A stretch of DNA of 48,431 nucleotides from Sedimentisphaerales bacterium. GTDB lineage: Bacteria > Planctomycetota > Phycisphaerae > Sedimentisphaerales > SG8-4. Under the pieces are notes generated by a model. It was not told where the DNA came from. It was given only the letters and a program-made list of their open reading frames with translations, and did no database searches. Positions within the stretch are counted from its first letter, which is position 1. Every line of letters begins with the position of its first letter. Shown one piece after another: positions 17,540 through 25,291 of this stretch. Where the stretch lies: contig JAFGJR010000206.1 in assembly GCA_016928975.1 (NCBI GenBank), positions 1 through 48,431 of the forward strand, read 5' to 3'. Made by a program: the position numbers and the translations under genes.

Positions 17540-18799
17540 ATGAATGCGACTCGGCGACAATTCCTGGCCCAGGCGAGCGTACTCGGCGCGCTGGGTCAGG
17601 CGACCGGCCTGTCTTGGGCCGCAGGATCGGCGAGCAGCACCCCGCTCTGCACGATCGAACGATTGACACGAGGTCCCCAGCATCATTTCTTCGGCTACTA
17701 TGGCATCTGTCCCTGGAGCCAGTCGGGCCGGTATCTACTCAGCCTCCAGAGTTCCTTTCAGGACCACATGCCGGGCCCGGACGAGCCTGCGGTGATTGGC
17801 CTGGTGGATGCGAAAACGGGTGAGTTCTCCGAAGTCGCCAAAACCCATGCCTGGAACTTTCAGCAAGGCGCCATGCTGCATTGGAACCCCCTCCAGCCGG
17901 ACACCGAGATCCTCTACAACGACCGCGAGGGTGATGAGATCGTCTCCACCCTCCGCGACGTAGGCACGGGCAAAACGCGTCGACTGTCGCGTGCCGTCAG
18001 CGCCGTCAGCCATAACGGCCGACACGCCCTGAGCATGACCTACGGCCGGATCGGCCGTTTGCGGAAGGTCGTGGGGTACGCCGGGGTCAAGGACCCCAAT
18101 CCCGATGCGCCGCACCCCGACAATGACGGCATCTTCCTGGTGGACCTGACCACGGGCCAATCGAAGCTGATCGTGTCCTTCCGCCAAGTCTACAACATGC
18201 TCAAGACCGATCATCCGGAGTTGGTGGACAAGCCCCTGTGGTCCGAGCACGCGGTCTTCAACCGGAGCGACACACGGTTCCTCTTCCTCGCCCGGACCTG
18301 GGGTCCGGACGGCCGGCTCCAGACCGGCATGTTCACCGCGAACCTGGACGGCTCGGACCTGCGCCAGGTAATCCCCTACGGCAAGAGCGTCTCTCATTTC
18401 GACTGGCGCAACGACAAGGAGATCGTCGCGACGTTCAACCTTCGCGGGCAAGGCACTGTCCATGTTCTTTTCACCGATGGCCGCAGCAACTACCAGCCTC
18501 TCGGCGGCGGCCGCCTCGACTTCGATGGCCACTGCACTTTCTCCCCCAACCAACGGTGGCTCGCCACCGACCGCGGCAACAGTCGGAAGCTGACACGGTC
18601 CCTCCTCGTTTACGACCTGCAGCGCGACGAATGTACGACCCTGGCCGAGTTGGACATGAAGGACAAGCGCTTCGCCGGCGGCGATCTACGCTGCGATTTT
18701 CACCCCCGCTGGAATCGCACCGGCGACGCCATCTGCTTCGACGCCATTGACTCCGCCGGCACCCGTCAACTCCACGTCGCTCGCCTCAAGTTCTCTTGA
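17540..18799 (+). CDS. Tat-exported beta-propeller protein, function unknown
   Basis: A 419-residue protein with a twin-arginine signal (TRRQFLAQASVLGALG). The mature part has repeated propeller-like strands with WNPLQPDTEILYNDREGD and CTFSPNQRWLATDRG, resembling TolB/PD40 and oligogalacturonate-lyase type propellers. The conserved HHFFGYYGICPWS near the mature N-terminus may be functional. No catalytic set can be named with confidence. It starts 46 bases after asnA without a clear link in function. It is most likely a periplasmic carbohydrate-related or structural protein. Confidence 0.75.
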   Translation: MNATRRQFLAQASVLGALGQATGLSWAAGSASSTPLCTIERLTRGPQHHFFGYYGICPWSQSGRYLLSLQSSFQDHMPGPDEPAVIGLVDAKTGEFSEVAKTHAWNFQQGAMLHWNPLQPDTEILYNDREGDEIVSTLRDVGTGKTRRLSRAVSAVSHNGRHALSMTYGRIGRLRKVVGYAGVKDPNPDAPHPDNDGIFLVDLTTGQSKLIVSFRQVYNMLKTDHPELVDKPLWSEHAVFNRSDTRFLFLARTWGPDGRLQTGMFTANLDGSDLRQVIPYGKSVSHFDWRNDKEIVATFNLRGQGTVHVLFTDGRSNYQPLGGGRLDFDGHCTFSPNQRWLATDRGNSRKLTRSLLVYDLQRDECTTLAELDMKDKRFAGGDLRCDFHPRWNRTGDAICFDAIDSAGTRQLHVARLKFS

Positions 18800-18810
18800 G
18801 TCCCCGATGG

Positions 18811-19983
18811 TCAGGTTACCAGCCCGGCATAGACCTTTTCGATGGTGTCCACCATCGTGTCGGGGGCGAATTTGGTTCTGACCGACTCGCGGCCAGCCTG
18901 GCCCAGCTTCTCGCGGAGGGTCTTGTCCCGGATCAACTCGGCGCAGGCTTCGACGAGCTGATGGACGTCTTTGGGCTCGACAAGCCGGCCGGTGTGCTCG
19001 TTGACCACTTCGCAGGCGCCGTCCACGTCGAAGGAGATGGCCGGCCGGCCGCAGAGCATCGCCTGGGGAAGCGTTCGCGCCAGGCCCTCGCGAAGCGAGC
19101 AGTGCACGAGGATATCGGAGGACTGGATCGCCAGCGGAATCTGATCGGGCGGCATCAGGCCGGTGAAGCGAAAGCGGTCGGTCAGGCCGAGATTGCGGAT
19201 CTGCTCCTTGTAGTCGTCCGCCCGGTTGCCGTCGCCGACGAACAGCCAGATCACGTTGTCGAATCGCTTGGAGAGCTCCCGCGCCGACTCGATGACGTAC
19301 TCGTGGCCTTTGAGCTCGAACAGGCGGGCGATCTTCACCAGGACGACGGCGTCCTGGGGAATATCGTATTGACGTCTGAATTCCTTTCGTTTCTCGTCCG
19401 GAATGGGAGCGAGGAACTGCTGCTCGTCGATGGCGGAGTAGGCCGTGACGTAGGGTTTGTTCACGCCGATGCCTTCCACTTTGTTCTGCTCGGTCATCGC
19501 GTCGGCGACACTGATGAAGTAGTCCGTCCGCTTGGCGGCGGCCTTCTCGATGGTGATGTAGAGCCTGTTGACCCAGGGCCCCTGGTATGGATGAAAGGAC
19601 AGCCCGTGCAGGGAGTGCACGACGGCCGGGCGATTCGGGGCCCACTGACCTTTGAGCGACCAGGCGGCGAAGCGGCCGACAATGCCGGCCTTGGCGCTGT
19701 GCGTATGAACGATGTCCGGCTTCAGCTCGCGAAGCAGTTCCTTGAGCCTGGCGTAGCTGGCCCAGTCCCTGCGGGGATCGATGGCGCGGCGCATCTCGTC
19801 GATGACGACGGTCCGGTACTTCTGCCCCCTGGTCTGATCGAAGAGCTGGCCTTCCGGGCCAATGGCCGGACCGGTGATCAGAGTCACCTCGTGTCCTCGC
19901 TCGGCCAGGAGCTTGCAGGTGATGAGCGTGTTCTCCTGAGCTCCGCCGAGGATCAGCCGCGTAATAATGTGAACGATTCTCAT
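18811..19983 (-). CDS. Glycosyltransferase family 4 protein
   Basis: A 390-residue GT-B glycosyltransferase. The N-terminus MRIVHIITRLILGGAQENT is the usual acceptor-domain start (nucleotide-sugar enzymes with a GGA loop). The C-terminal domain has FVGDGNRADDYKEQI and SLREGLARTLPQAM, where the second residue of the family Ex7E motif is Gln instead of Glu. It likely transfers a sugar to a cell-surface polysaccharide or lipid; donor and acceptor are unknown. It is a single gene preceded by the AGGTCCTTT repeat, with no capsule cluster around it. Confidence 0.88.
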   Translation of the reverse strand: MRIVHIITRLILGGAQENTLITCKLLAERGHEVTLITGPAIGPEGQLFDQTRGQKYRTVVIDEMRRAIDPRRDWASYARLKELLRELKPDIVHTHSAKAGIVGRFAAWSLKGQWAPNRPAVVHSLHGLSFHPYQGPWVNRLYITIEKAAAKRTDYFISVADAMTEQNKVEGIGVNKPYVTAYSAIDEQQFLAPIPDEKRKEFRRQYDIPQDAVVLVKIARLFELKGHEYVIESARELSKRFDNVIWLFVGDGNRADDYKEQIRNLGLTDRFRFTGLMPPDQIPLAIQSSDILVHCSLREGLARTLPQAMLCGRPAISFDVDGACEVVNEHTGRLVEPKDVHQLVEACAELIRDKTLREKLGQAGRESVRTKFAPDTMVDTIEKVYAGLVT

Positions 19984-19992
19984 TGTCCGCTC

Positions 19993-20055
19993 TTAGGTCC
20001 TTTGAGTCCTTTAGGTCTTTGAGGTCCTTTTCGATCCCAAAGGGACCTAAAGGAC
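19993..20055. repeat. AGGTCCTTT-type inverted repeat, copy 1
   Basis: Iterations of AGGTCCTTT (TTAGGTCCTTTGAGTCCTTT and so on) lead into CAAAGGGACCTAAAGGACG, the reverse complement of the first part. It starts about ten bases upstream of the GT4 start codon. A second copy lies at 22499-22566. Confidence 0.7.
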
Positions 20056-20064
20056 GCCATTGTG

Positions 20065-21339
20065 TCAGCCGGCGCCTGCGACGTCAACGCCCCAGGGTTT
20101 CAACACCCGCCCCAGTGCCTCGGGGCCCTGGATGCTCGCCAGAAAGATGCCATAGTTCGTGTACGGCACGCCGATGGAGTCGAGGTCGCGAAGACGGGCG
20201 AGCAGCTTCTGGGGGCTGATCATGCAGCCGCCGCAATGGATGACGAGCTTGTACGACTGTAGAGACGCAAGATCTTGCGTCTCTACGCGGCCGAAGTTGT
20301 GCTCGATGACCACGCCGGGCCAGCGACGCTGGATGTAGCCGGGGATCTGGACCGTGCCGATGTCCTCGGCGATTCGCGAGTGGTTGCATGCTTCGGCCAT
20401 CAGGACCCGGTCGCCGGCCTTGAGCGTGTCCAGAGCCTTGATCCCCTCGACAAAGGCCGCGAGCCCGCCCCGGCTGCCGTAGTGGATCATCATGATGGAG
20501 AACGTGGTCAGCATCATGTCCTGTGGCGTCCACGCGTGCATCAGGTCCATCGCCTGGGAATCGGTGATGATCGCCTTGGGCCGCCGGCCGAACTGGGCCA
20601 GGAACGCGTCGAACCGCGCTCGCTCGCCCGGATCGCCGCTGCGAGCCCTGCCCAGGTCCATCCGGTATGAAACCGGATACGCCCACTCGCGACAGATGTA
20701 CTCTTCCGCCATCGCCTGGGGTCGCAGGTATCGGCCCGGCGGGGTCTCGGCGTCCATCGGGATATTCAGCACGTAGAACTCGTCTCGCTGCACGAACGGC
20801 AGCAGCTCCATCTTGACGTTCTTCGACACGAAGTTCGCGAGAATGAAATCGAGCAGCGGCTGTCGATAGCTCGCGTCAATCGCGACAAGGTTGATCTTCT
20901 TATGGAACCGAAGCAGTGGGATGTGCTCCTCAACGACCGGGATTCGCTGCTCGCTCGACGGTTTGAACAGGTTGTAGATCACCAGGATCTGCTTGTCCAG
21001 CTCGCGGGCGTTTGAGAGGATCTCGCTCTCCGTCGCGAAGTCCTGCATGTCCGGGTCGATGACCAGCAGGACCAGATCGCACTGTTTCAGATCAGCCAGG
21101 ACTTTGGCCCGTTTCTTCTGCCCGAGGTCGCTGCCTTCATCGAGCCCGGCGGTATCGAACAGCTTGACCGGCCCCATGCCGTGGATTTCCTGCAACGCGA
21201 TCTTCGTATCGGCGGTCGTCCCCGGCGTCGGATCGACGATTGAGGTCTCCTGCTGCGTGAGCAGGTTCATGAGGCTGCTCTTGCCGCAGTTCATCCTGCC
21301 GAAGATGCCAATATGATCTCGTTCCACAAGCACCTGCAA
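20065..21339 (-). CDS. hydF: [FeFe]-hydrogenase H-cluster maturation GTPase HydF
   Basis: HydF is the scaffold on which the 2Fe subcluster is held before insertion into [FeFe]-hydrogenase. The N-terminal GTPase has a P-loop (GRMNCGKSS, 14-22) and DTAG (62-65); the G4 motif is degenerate (YNLFK where NKxD is expected). The C-terminal iron-sulfur ligands are complete: CNH at 318-320 and HCGGC at 368-372. Length of 424 residues is normal. TTG 21339 is supported by AGGAG five bases upstream. A 28-bp palindromic repeat at 20259-20286 is read in frame as part of residues 351-361, between the two cluster motifs. HydE, HydG and the hydrogenase are not in the window. Confidence 0.93.
   Translation of the reverse strand: MQVLVERDHIGIFGRMNCGKSSLMNLLTQQETSIVDPTPGTTADTKIALQEIHGMGPVKLFDTAGLDEGSDLGQKKRAKVLADLKQCDLVLLVIDPDMQDFATESEILSNARELDKQILVIYNLFKPSSEQRIPVVEEHIPLLRFHKKINLVAIDASYRQPLLDFILANFVSKNVKMELLPFVQRDEFYVLNIPMDAETPPGRYLRPQAMAEEYICREWAYPVSYRMDLGRARSGDPGERARFDAFLAQFGRRPKAIITDSQAMDLMHAWTPQDMMLTTFSIMMIHYGSRGGLAAFVEGIKALDTLKAGDRVLMAEACNHSRIAEDIGTVQIPGYIQRRWPGVVIEHNFGRVETQDLASLQSYKLVIHCGGCMISPQKLLARLRDLDSIGVPYTNYGIFLASIQGPEALGRVLKPWGVDVAGAG
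20259..20286. repeat. Perfect 28-bp palindrome inside hydF (GTAGAGACGC type)
   Basis: GTAGAGACGCAAGA followed by its exact reverse complement. It is translated in hydF as VETQDLASLQ, just before the HCGGC cluster motif. A near copy is at 45902-45929. Confidence 0.9.
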
Positions 21340-21723
21340 TCAGGCTCCTACTTGCCAGAGCTTGGGGACTCTGTCCCCAAACCCCTGAGATTCATCGCTT
21401 TCGGCCAATAGCATGAGATCGAAAAGCGACGCCCCGGGTGAGCAGCCTCGCCATGCTACTGGCCGTTGCGGCGCTCAGGTTGCTTCTCAGCAGAGCCCTA
21501 CCCTCCGCAACGGTGTGCTCAAGACTACCACGAATCCGTACCATAAACAACAGATGCCGAGAAGGCTGGACTCATGATCGGCACTCCTGCAGGTTCATCT
21601 GCCGCGTGAGTGAAGGGAAGGCGCAACGATGCCGGCCCGTCAAGCTCTCCTGCTATTGGCTCAAAGCGGAAAATCTCAGAGGTCCGGGGACAGAGTCCCC
21701 GGTCGCCATGTCGGCTCTCTCGA
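21340..21723. other. Repeat-rich gap between hydF and truA
   Basis: No gene is seen. Two palindromes of one family are present: TTGGGGACTCTGTCCCCAA at 21363-21381 and CCGGGGACAGAGTCCCCGG at about 21684-21702. Between them CCGTTGCGG (about 21463) pairs with CCGCAACGG (about 21505). The region upstream of hydF should hold its promoter, but no good match was found. Confidence 0.55.
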
Positions 21724-22497
21724 TCAATCATACTGGATCCACATCAGGCACAGGCCGTTGGGCGGCGCGATCGGCCCGGCGGCCCGGCGGTCCCGGGCTT
21801 CGAGAATCTCGGAGACCTTCTCGGGTCTGGAGCGACCGACACCCACTTCCACGAGCGTTCCGACGATGTTCCGGACCATGTTGTACAGGAACCCATCGCC
21901 CTCGACATCCACGTACACCCAGCGACCGTCGTCCGCCGCTCGATCCGTCACATCGCACCGGAAGATCGTACGAATGGAATCGTCCCTGTGATCGGCCGCC
22001 GCGGCAAACGATTTGAAGTCCTTCTTACCCACCAGCAGCGCCGCGGCCTCGCTCATCGCCCGGACATCGAGCCTTGCAGCCACGTACCAGCAGTGCCGCA
22101 TGTGCAGCACCGGGCGGACCGGGCCGCAGAAAATCGTGTAGCGGTACAGCTTGCTCTTGACGTCGCCAATGACGTCGAAGCCCATCGGGACTTCTTCCGC
22201 TTTGACGACGGCCATGTCCTCGGGCAGCCGATCGGTGATCGCTTTGGCAAGGTTCTCCGTGGGGATTGGCGAATCGATCTGGATCAGGCCGACCTGGCCG
22301 AGGGCGCTGACGCCCGCGTCGGTGCGGCTGGCTCCGCAGACCCTGGCCCGCGGGCCCAGAAGGTCGCGCAGCGCGTCCCTCAGCACCTCCTGGACGGTCC
22401 GAAAGCCCGGCTGGATCTGCCAGCCATGATAGTCGCTGCCGTCGTAGGCGATTGTCAGCTTGACGTTGCGAAGAGCCATTCCATGCAGACTCATCAC
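21724..22497 (-). CDS. truA: tRNA pseudouridine synthase A
   Basis: Forms pseudouridine at positions 38-40 of tRNA anticodon stems. The catalytic aspartate lies in GASRTDAGVSALGQV, and KLTIAYDGSDYHGWQIQPG is the standard N-terminus. The FLYNMVRNIVGTLVEVG block is also typical. Length of 257 residues is normal. The ATG at 22497 may be replaced by internal ATGs close by (MALRNVKLTI). The AGGTCCTTT repeat begins directly upstream, leaving little room for a promoter other than within the repeat. Confidence 0.95.
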   Translation of the reverse strand: MMSLHGMALRNVKLTIAYDGSDYHGWQIQPGFRTVQEVLRDALRDLLGPRARVCGASRTDAGVSALGQVGLIQIDSPIPTENLAKAITDRLPEDMAVVKAEEVPMGFDVIGDVKSKLYRYTIFCGPVRPVLHMRHCWYVAARLDVRAMSEAAALLVGKKDFKSFAAAADHRDDSIRTIFRCDVTDRAADDGRWVYVDVEGDGFLYNMVRNIVGTLVEVGVGRSRPEKVSEILEARDRRAAGPIAPPNGLCLMWIQYD

Positions 22498-22498
22498 A

Positions 22499-22566
22499 TT
22501 TAGGTCCTTTGGGTCGTTTTCGTCCTTTCGATCTCAAAGGACCCAAGGGACCTCAAGGACCTAAAA
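22499..22566. repeat. AGGTCCTTT-type inverted repeat, copy 2
   Basis: TTTAGGTCCTTTGGGTC at one end and GACCTCAAGGACCTAAAA at the other form a long imperfect hairpin. As with copy 1, it sits immediately upstream of a minus-strand start codon (truA). Confidence 0.7.
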
Positions 22567-22576
22567 CCGACGGGCG

Positions 22577-22660
22577 CAGGGTGCCATGTCTACTGCGTAG
22601 ACATACTCCCTACGATGGATAGCGCATGCTCACGCAAGGCGTAAGCATGGCACCCGCCAC
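22577..22660. repeat. GGGTGCCATG / CATGGCACCC inverted repeat
   Basis: GGGTGCCATGTCTAC near 22578 and GCATGGCACCC near 22645-22656 bound about 80 bases that also contain internal complementarity (GCATGCTCACGC with GCGTAAGCATGG). It is an intergenic repeat with no coding potential. Confidence 0.55.
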
Positions 22661-22692
22661 TGCGCACTGCCCATCCGAGGCCCCAAACAAAT

Positions 22693-22728
22693 GAGCCGCT
22701 CAGATCAGGATAATAATCTGAGCGGCTC
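22693..22728 (-). terminator. Intrinsic terminator-like hairpin after asd
   Basis: GAGCCGCTCAGAT (22693-22705) and its exact complement (22716-22728) form a 13-bp stem with a 10-base loop, about 50 bases after the asd stop. On the minus strand the stem is followed by ATTTGTTTGG. Confidence 0.7.
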
Positions 22729-22775
22729 CAAAGTACAAATCAATGACGCGAGGATTCGCGTCGAACGCGACCCGC

Positions 22776-23774
22776 CTACAACAGCTCGGCGATCTGGATG
22801 GCGTTCAGGGCGGCGCCTTTGCGCAACTGGTCGCCGGAGACCCAGAAGTTGATCCCGCGATTGTTCGGCAGGGACTCGTCCTGGCGAATACGCCCGACGA
22901 AGACGTCATCCTGGCCGGTGGCGTCGATCGGCATCGGGAAGCGGTTGTGCTCGCGATCGTCGAGGACCGTGACGCCCGGCGCGTTCTTGAGAATCTCGCG
23001 GACCTCGTTCTCCGTGATCGGGTTCGTGAATTCGAGATTGATGCTCTCGCAATGCGCCCGCATCACCGGGATGCGGACACAAGTCGCCGTAATTGCGATC
23101 GTCGGGCAGTCGAAAATCTTGCGAGTTTCTCTCACCAGCTTCGTCTCCTCCTCGTTGTACCCGTTGGGGCCCAGCGCGGAGTTGTGGCTGAAGCAGTTGA
23201 ACGCGATCTGGTGCGGGAACACGTTCTTCGTCGGCGGCTTGCCGGCGAGGATCTCACGGCTCTGGCTCTCCAGCTCCAGCATGGCGGACATGCCCGCCCC
23301 GCTGGCCGCTTGGTACGTGCTCACGACCATCCGCTTGACCGGGTTGATCTTGTGCAGCGGCCAGACCGGCACGATCCCGATGATCGTCGAGCAGTTGGGG
23401 TTGGCGATGATCCCCTTGTGCTCCTTGATCTTCTGCGGGTTGATCTCCGGAACCACGAGCGGGACCCCGGGGTCCATGCGAAACGCCGAGGAGTTGTCCA
23501 CGACGACCGCCCCGGCCTTGACCGCCGCCGAGGCGAACTCCCGGCTCCGCGAGGCGCCCGCACTGAACAGGGCGATATCGACGCCCTGGAAGCTGTTCTG
23601 CGTCAGTTCCTCGACCGTATACTCCTTGCCCTTGAAGGGGACCTTCTTGCCCGCCGAACGGCTGCTCGCCAGCACCCGCAACGTGCTGAACGGGAAGTTG
23701 CGTTGTTCGAGGATTGCCAGGAACTCCTGACCGACCGCGCCGGTCACTCCCACTACTGCCACATTCGGTGCCAT
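22776..23774 (-). CDS. asd: Aspartate-semialdehyde dehydrogenase
   Basis: NADPH-dependent enzyme that makes aspartate semialdehyde for lysine, threonine, methionine and diaminopimelate. The N-terminal VAVVGVTGAVGQEFL is the nucleotide-binding loop, SAGASRSREFA follows, and the catalytic cysteine is in NPNCSTI. Later motifs YQAASGAGMSAM and RIPVMRAHCESI fit the substrate site. At 332 residues it is complete. It is followed by a strong hairpin and is probably transcribed alone. Confidence 0.96.
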   Translation of the reverse strand: MAPNVAVVGVTGAVGQEFLAILEQRNFPFSTLRVLASSRSAGKKVPFKGKEYTVEELTQNSFQGVDIALFSAGASRSREFASAAVKAGAVVVDNSSAFRMDPGVPLVVPEINPQKIKEHKGIIANPNCSTIIGIVPVWPLHKINPVKRMVVSTYQAASGAGMSAMLELESQSREILAGKPPTKNVFPHQIAFNCFSHNSALGPNGYNEEETKLVRETRKIFDCPTIAITATCVRIPVMRAHCESINLEFTNPITENEVREILKNAPGVTVLDDREHNRFPMPIDATGQDDVFVGRIRQDESLPNNRGINFWVSGDQLRKGAALNAIQIAELL

Positions 23775-23908
23775 GTTCAGGTACTCCTCACATCAATCTG
23801 GCGACGTGCAGGTATAGCCAAACCCATGGCTGCCTGCAGGGATTTGCCGCCGGAACTCATAGAACCCTGTACTTTAGCGGCTTTATCGGCACAATGCAAG
23901 CGGCTCTG

Positions 23909-24868
23909 CTAACAACTGACATTATTTTCCGCTGTCGCAGTCGGGGCAGGGAGGTGTCGCTGCCACCAGGCGGCCAGGAGGGAGGCCGTGATGATGCAGA
24001 CGAAGACGAACATAGCGGCGGGGATCGTCGCCCGGTCGCCGAAATGCTCGCGGGCGAGCACGGTGCCGAGTCCGGCGTTCTGCATCCCGATCTCGATGGC
24101 CAGGGTGCGACGACGCTGCACGTTCATGCGGAATGCCGTGCCGACCCCATAGCCGGCGGCCGTGCCCAGCAGGTTCAAAATGACCGCCGCCGTAAGCACG
24201 ATCCCCGTGACCGCCATCAGGTGATCCCTGTTGGAGGCGATCACCAGCGAGCAAATGAAGATAATGAACGTCACGGAGATCGCCGGGAAGATCGGTAGGA
24301 TCTTCTCCAGCCTGCGCCCGAAGTAGTGCCTCACGCCAAATCCAATCAGCAGGGGAACGACCACGGTAAGCGTCACGTCGAGGGCCATGCTCCAGAAGGA
24401 GACATTGAACCTCGTTCCCTTGGCCAGTAGAAACGTCAATCCCGGCGTCAGAATGGGGCACAGCAACGTCGAGACGGTCGTCAGCGAGACGGAATAGGCA
24501 GTATCCGCCTTGGCGATGTAGCTCATCACGTTGCTCGACATGGCCCCCGGCGCCGAGCCCGTCAGAACCAGCCCCACCGCCAGCTCATCCGGAAATCCCA
24601 GCAGCCGCGAGACGAGAAAGGCGCTGAAAGGCATGATCGTGAACTGGGCGGCCGAGCCGATCAGGACGATCGTCGGATTCTGGGCGATCCGCCGGAAGTC
24701 CTCCACGCGCAGGACCGCTCCGATCCCGAACATGGTCAGCGCGAAGAACCACTTGTTGAACCCGCCGAGCCGGTTGAACGGCTCCGGCCAGACATACGCC
24801 ACCACCCCGAACATGACTACCCACAGGGCAAACCACCGCGTGTAGAGCGCCAACAGCCTATTCAACAT
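23909..24868 (-). CDS. Bile acid:sodium symporter (BASS) family transporter
   Basis: A 319-residue membrane protein with nine to ten hydrophobic segments. LVLTGSAPGAMSSNVMSYIAKADTAYSVSLTT (seen in parts: GSAPGAMSSNVMSYIAKAD) matches the SBF/BASS core, and LAIEIGMQNAGLGTVLA is the other conserved block. Family members couple sodium entry to uptake of organic acids such as pyruvate, pantothenate or bile acids. The substrate here cannot be inferred, and neighbours do not help. Confidence 0.9.
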   Translation of the reverse strand: MLNRLLALYTRWFALWVVMFGVVAYVWPEPFNRLGGFNKWFFALTMFGIGAVLRVEDFRRIAQNPTIVLIGSAAQFTIMPFSAFLVSRLLGFPDELAVGLVLTGSAPGAMSSNVMSYIAKADTAYSVSLTTVSTLLCPILTPGLTFLLAKGTRFNVSFWSMALDVTLTVVVPLLIGFGVRHYFGRRLEKILPIFPAISVTFIIFICSLVIASNRDHLMAVTGIVLTAAVILNLLGTAAGYGVGTAFRMNVQRRRTLAIEIGMQNAGLGTVLAREHFGDRATIPAAMFVFVCIITASLLAAWWQRHLPAPTATAENNVSC

Positions 24869-25291
24869 CCGAACGAGTATATCGGCTGAGCCCGGGGCCG
24901 CAATGGTCCTCCGCCGCCCTCAAAGACGCTCGACAGAGCCCGTCCTCCATAGCCTTGGCCGGACAGTCGTCAGGCTCGGGCCCGACGTCAGAGCGACACT
25001 GTGTTGGCCGATCTCGCCCTCGTGCGCCGATGAGAGAATGGGTAACAAGATCAGAACCGGCGTGTTTGGGACGCTCCCATGACGCGAAAGGGCTTCCCGT
25101 TCTCGACGACACTCCCAGGACCGGTTTGAGGTTCTCCTGCCGTCATCCGACTTGTGTTCTACTTGTTGTACGTCGCAAGCCGGTGAAGCGAGACCCTCCT
25201 CATCAGGGTTTTCGCCTGGATTCACGTGTGGATTGCCCGCCAACAAAACGGCCCCGCCGGACGCGGGGCCTTCCCTTGCAGGGAATCGTCG
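24869..25291. other. Gap between htrA and BASS genes
   Basis: About 420 bases without a supported gene. The only clear feature is the terminator hairpin of the protease gene at 25250-25270. Confidence 0.5.
25250..25270 (-). terminator. Intrinsic terminator after HtrA-type protease
   Basis: GGCCCCGC (25250-25257) pairs with GCGGGGCC (25263-25270) around a five-base loop, about 20 bases after the protease stop. On the minus strand GTTTTGTTGG follows. Confidence 0.75.

Noticed and set aside
18796..20022. A 408-codon frame on the + strand
   Set aside because: It is antisense to the GT4 gene, with valine/aspartate-rich low-likeness protein.
22743..23912. A 389-codon frame on the + strand
   Set aside because: It is antisense to asd and has an Arg/Asp/His-rich translation typical of shadows.
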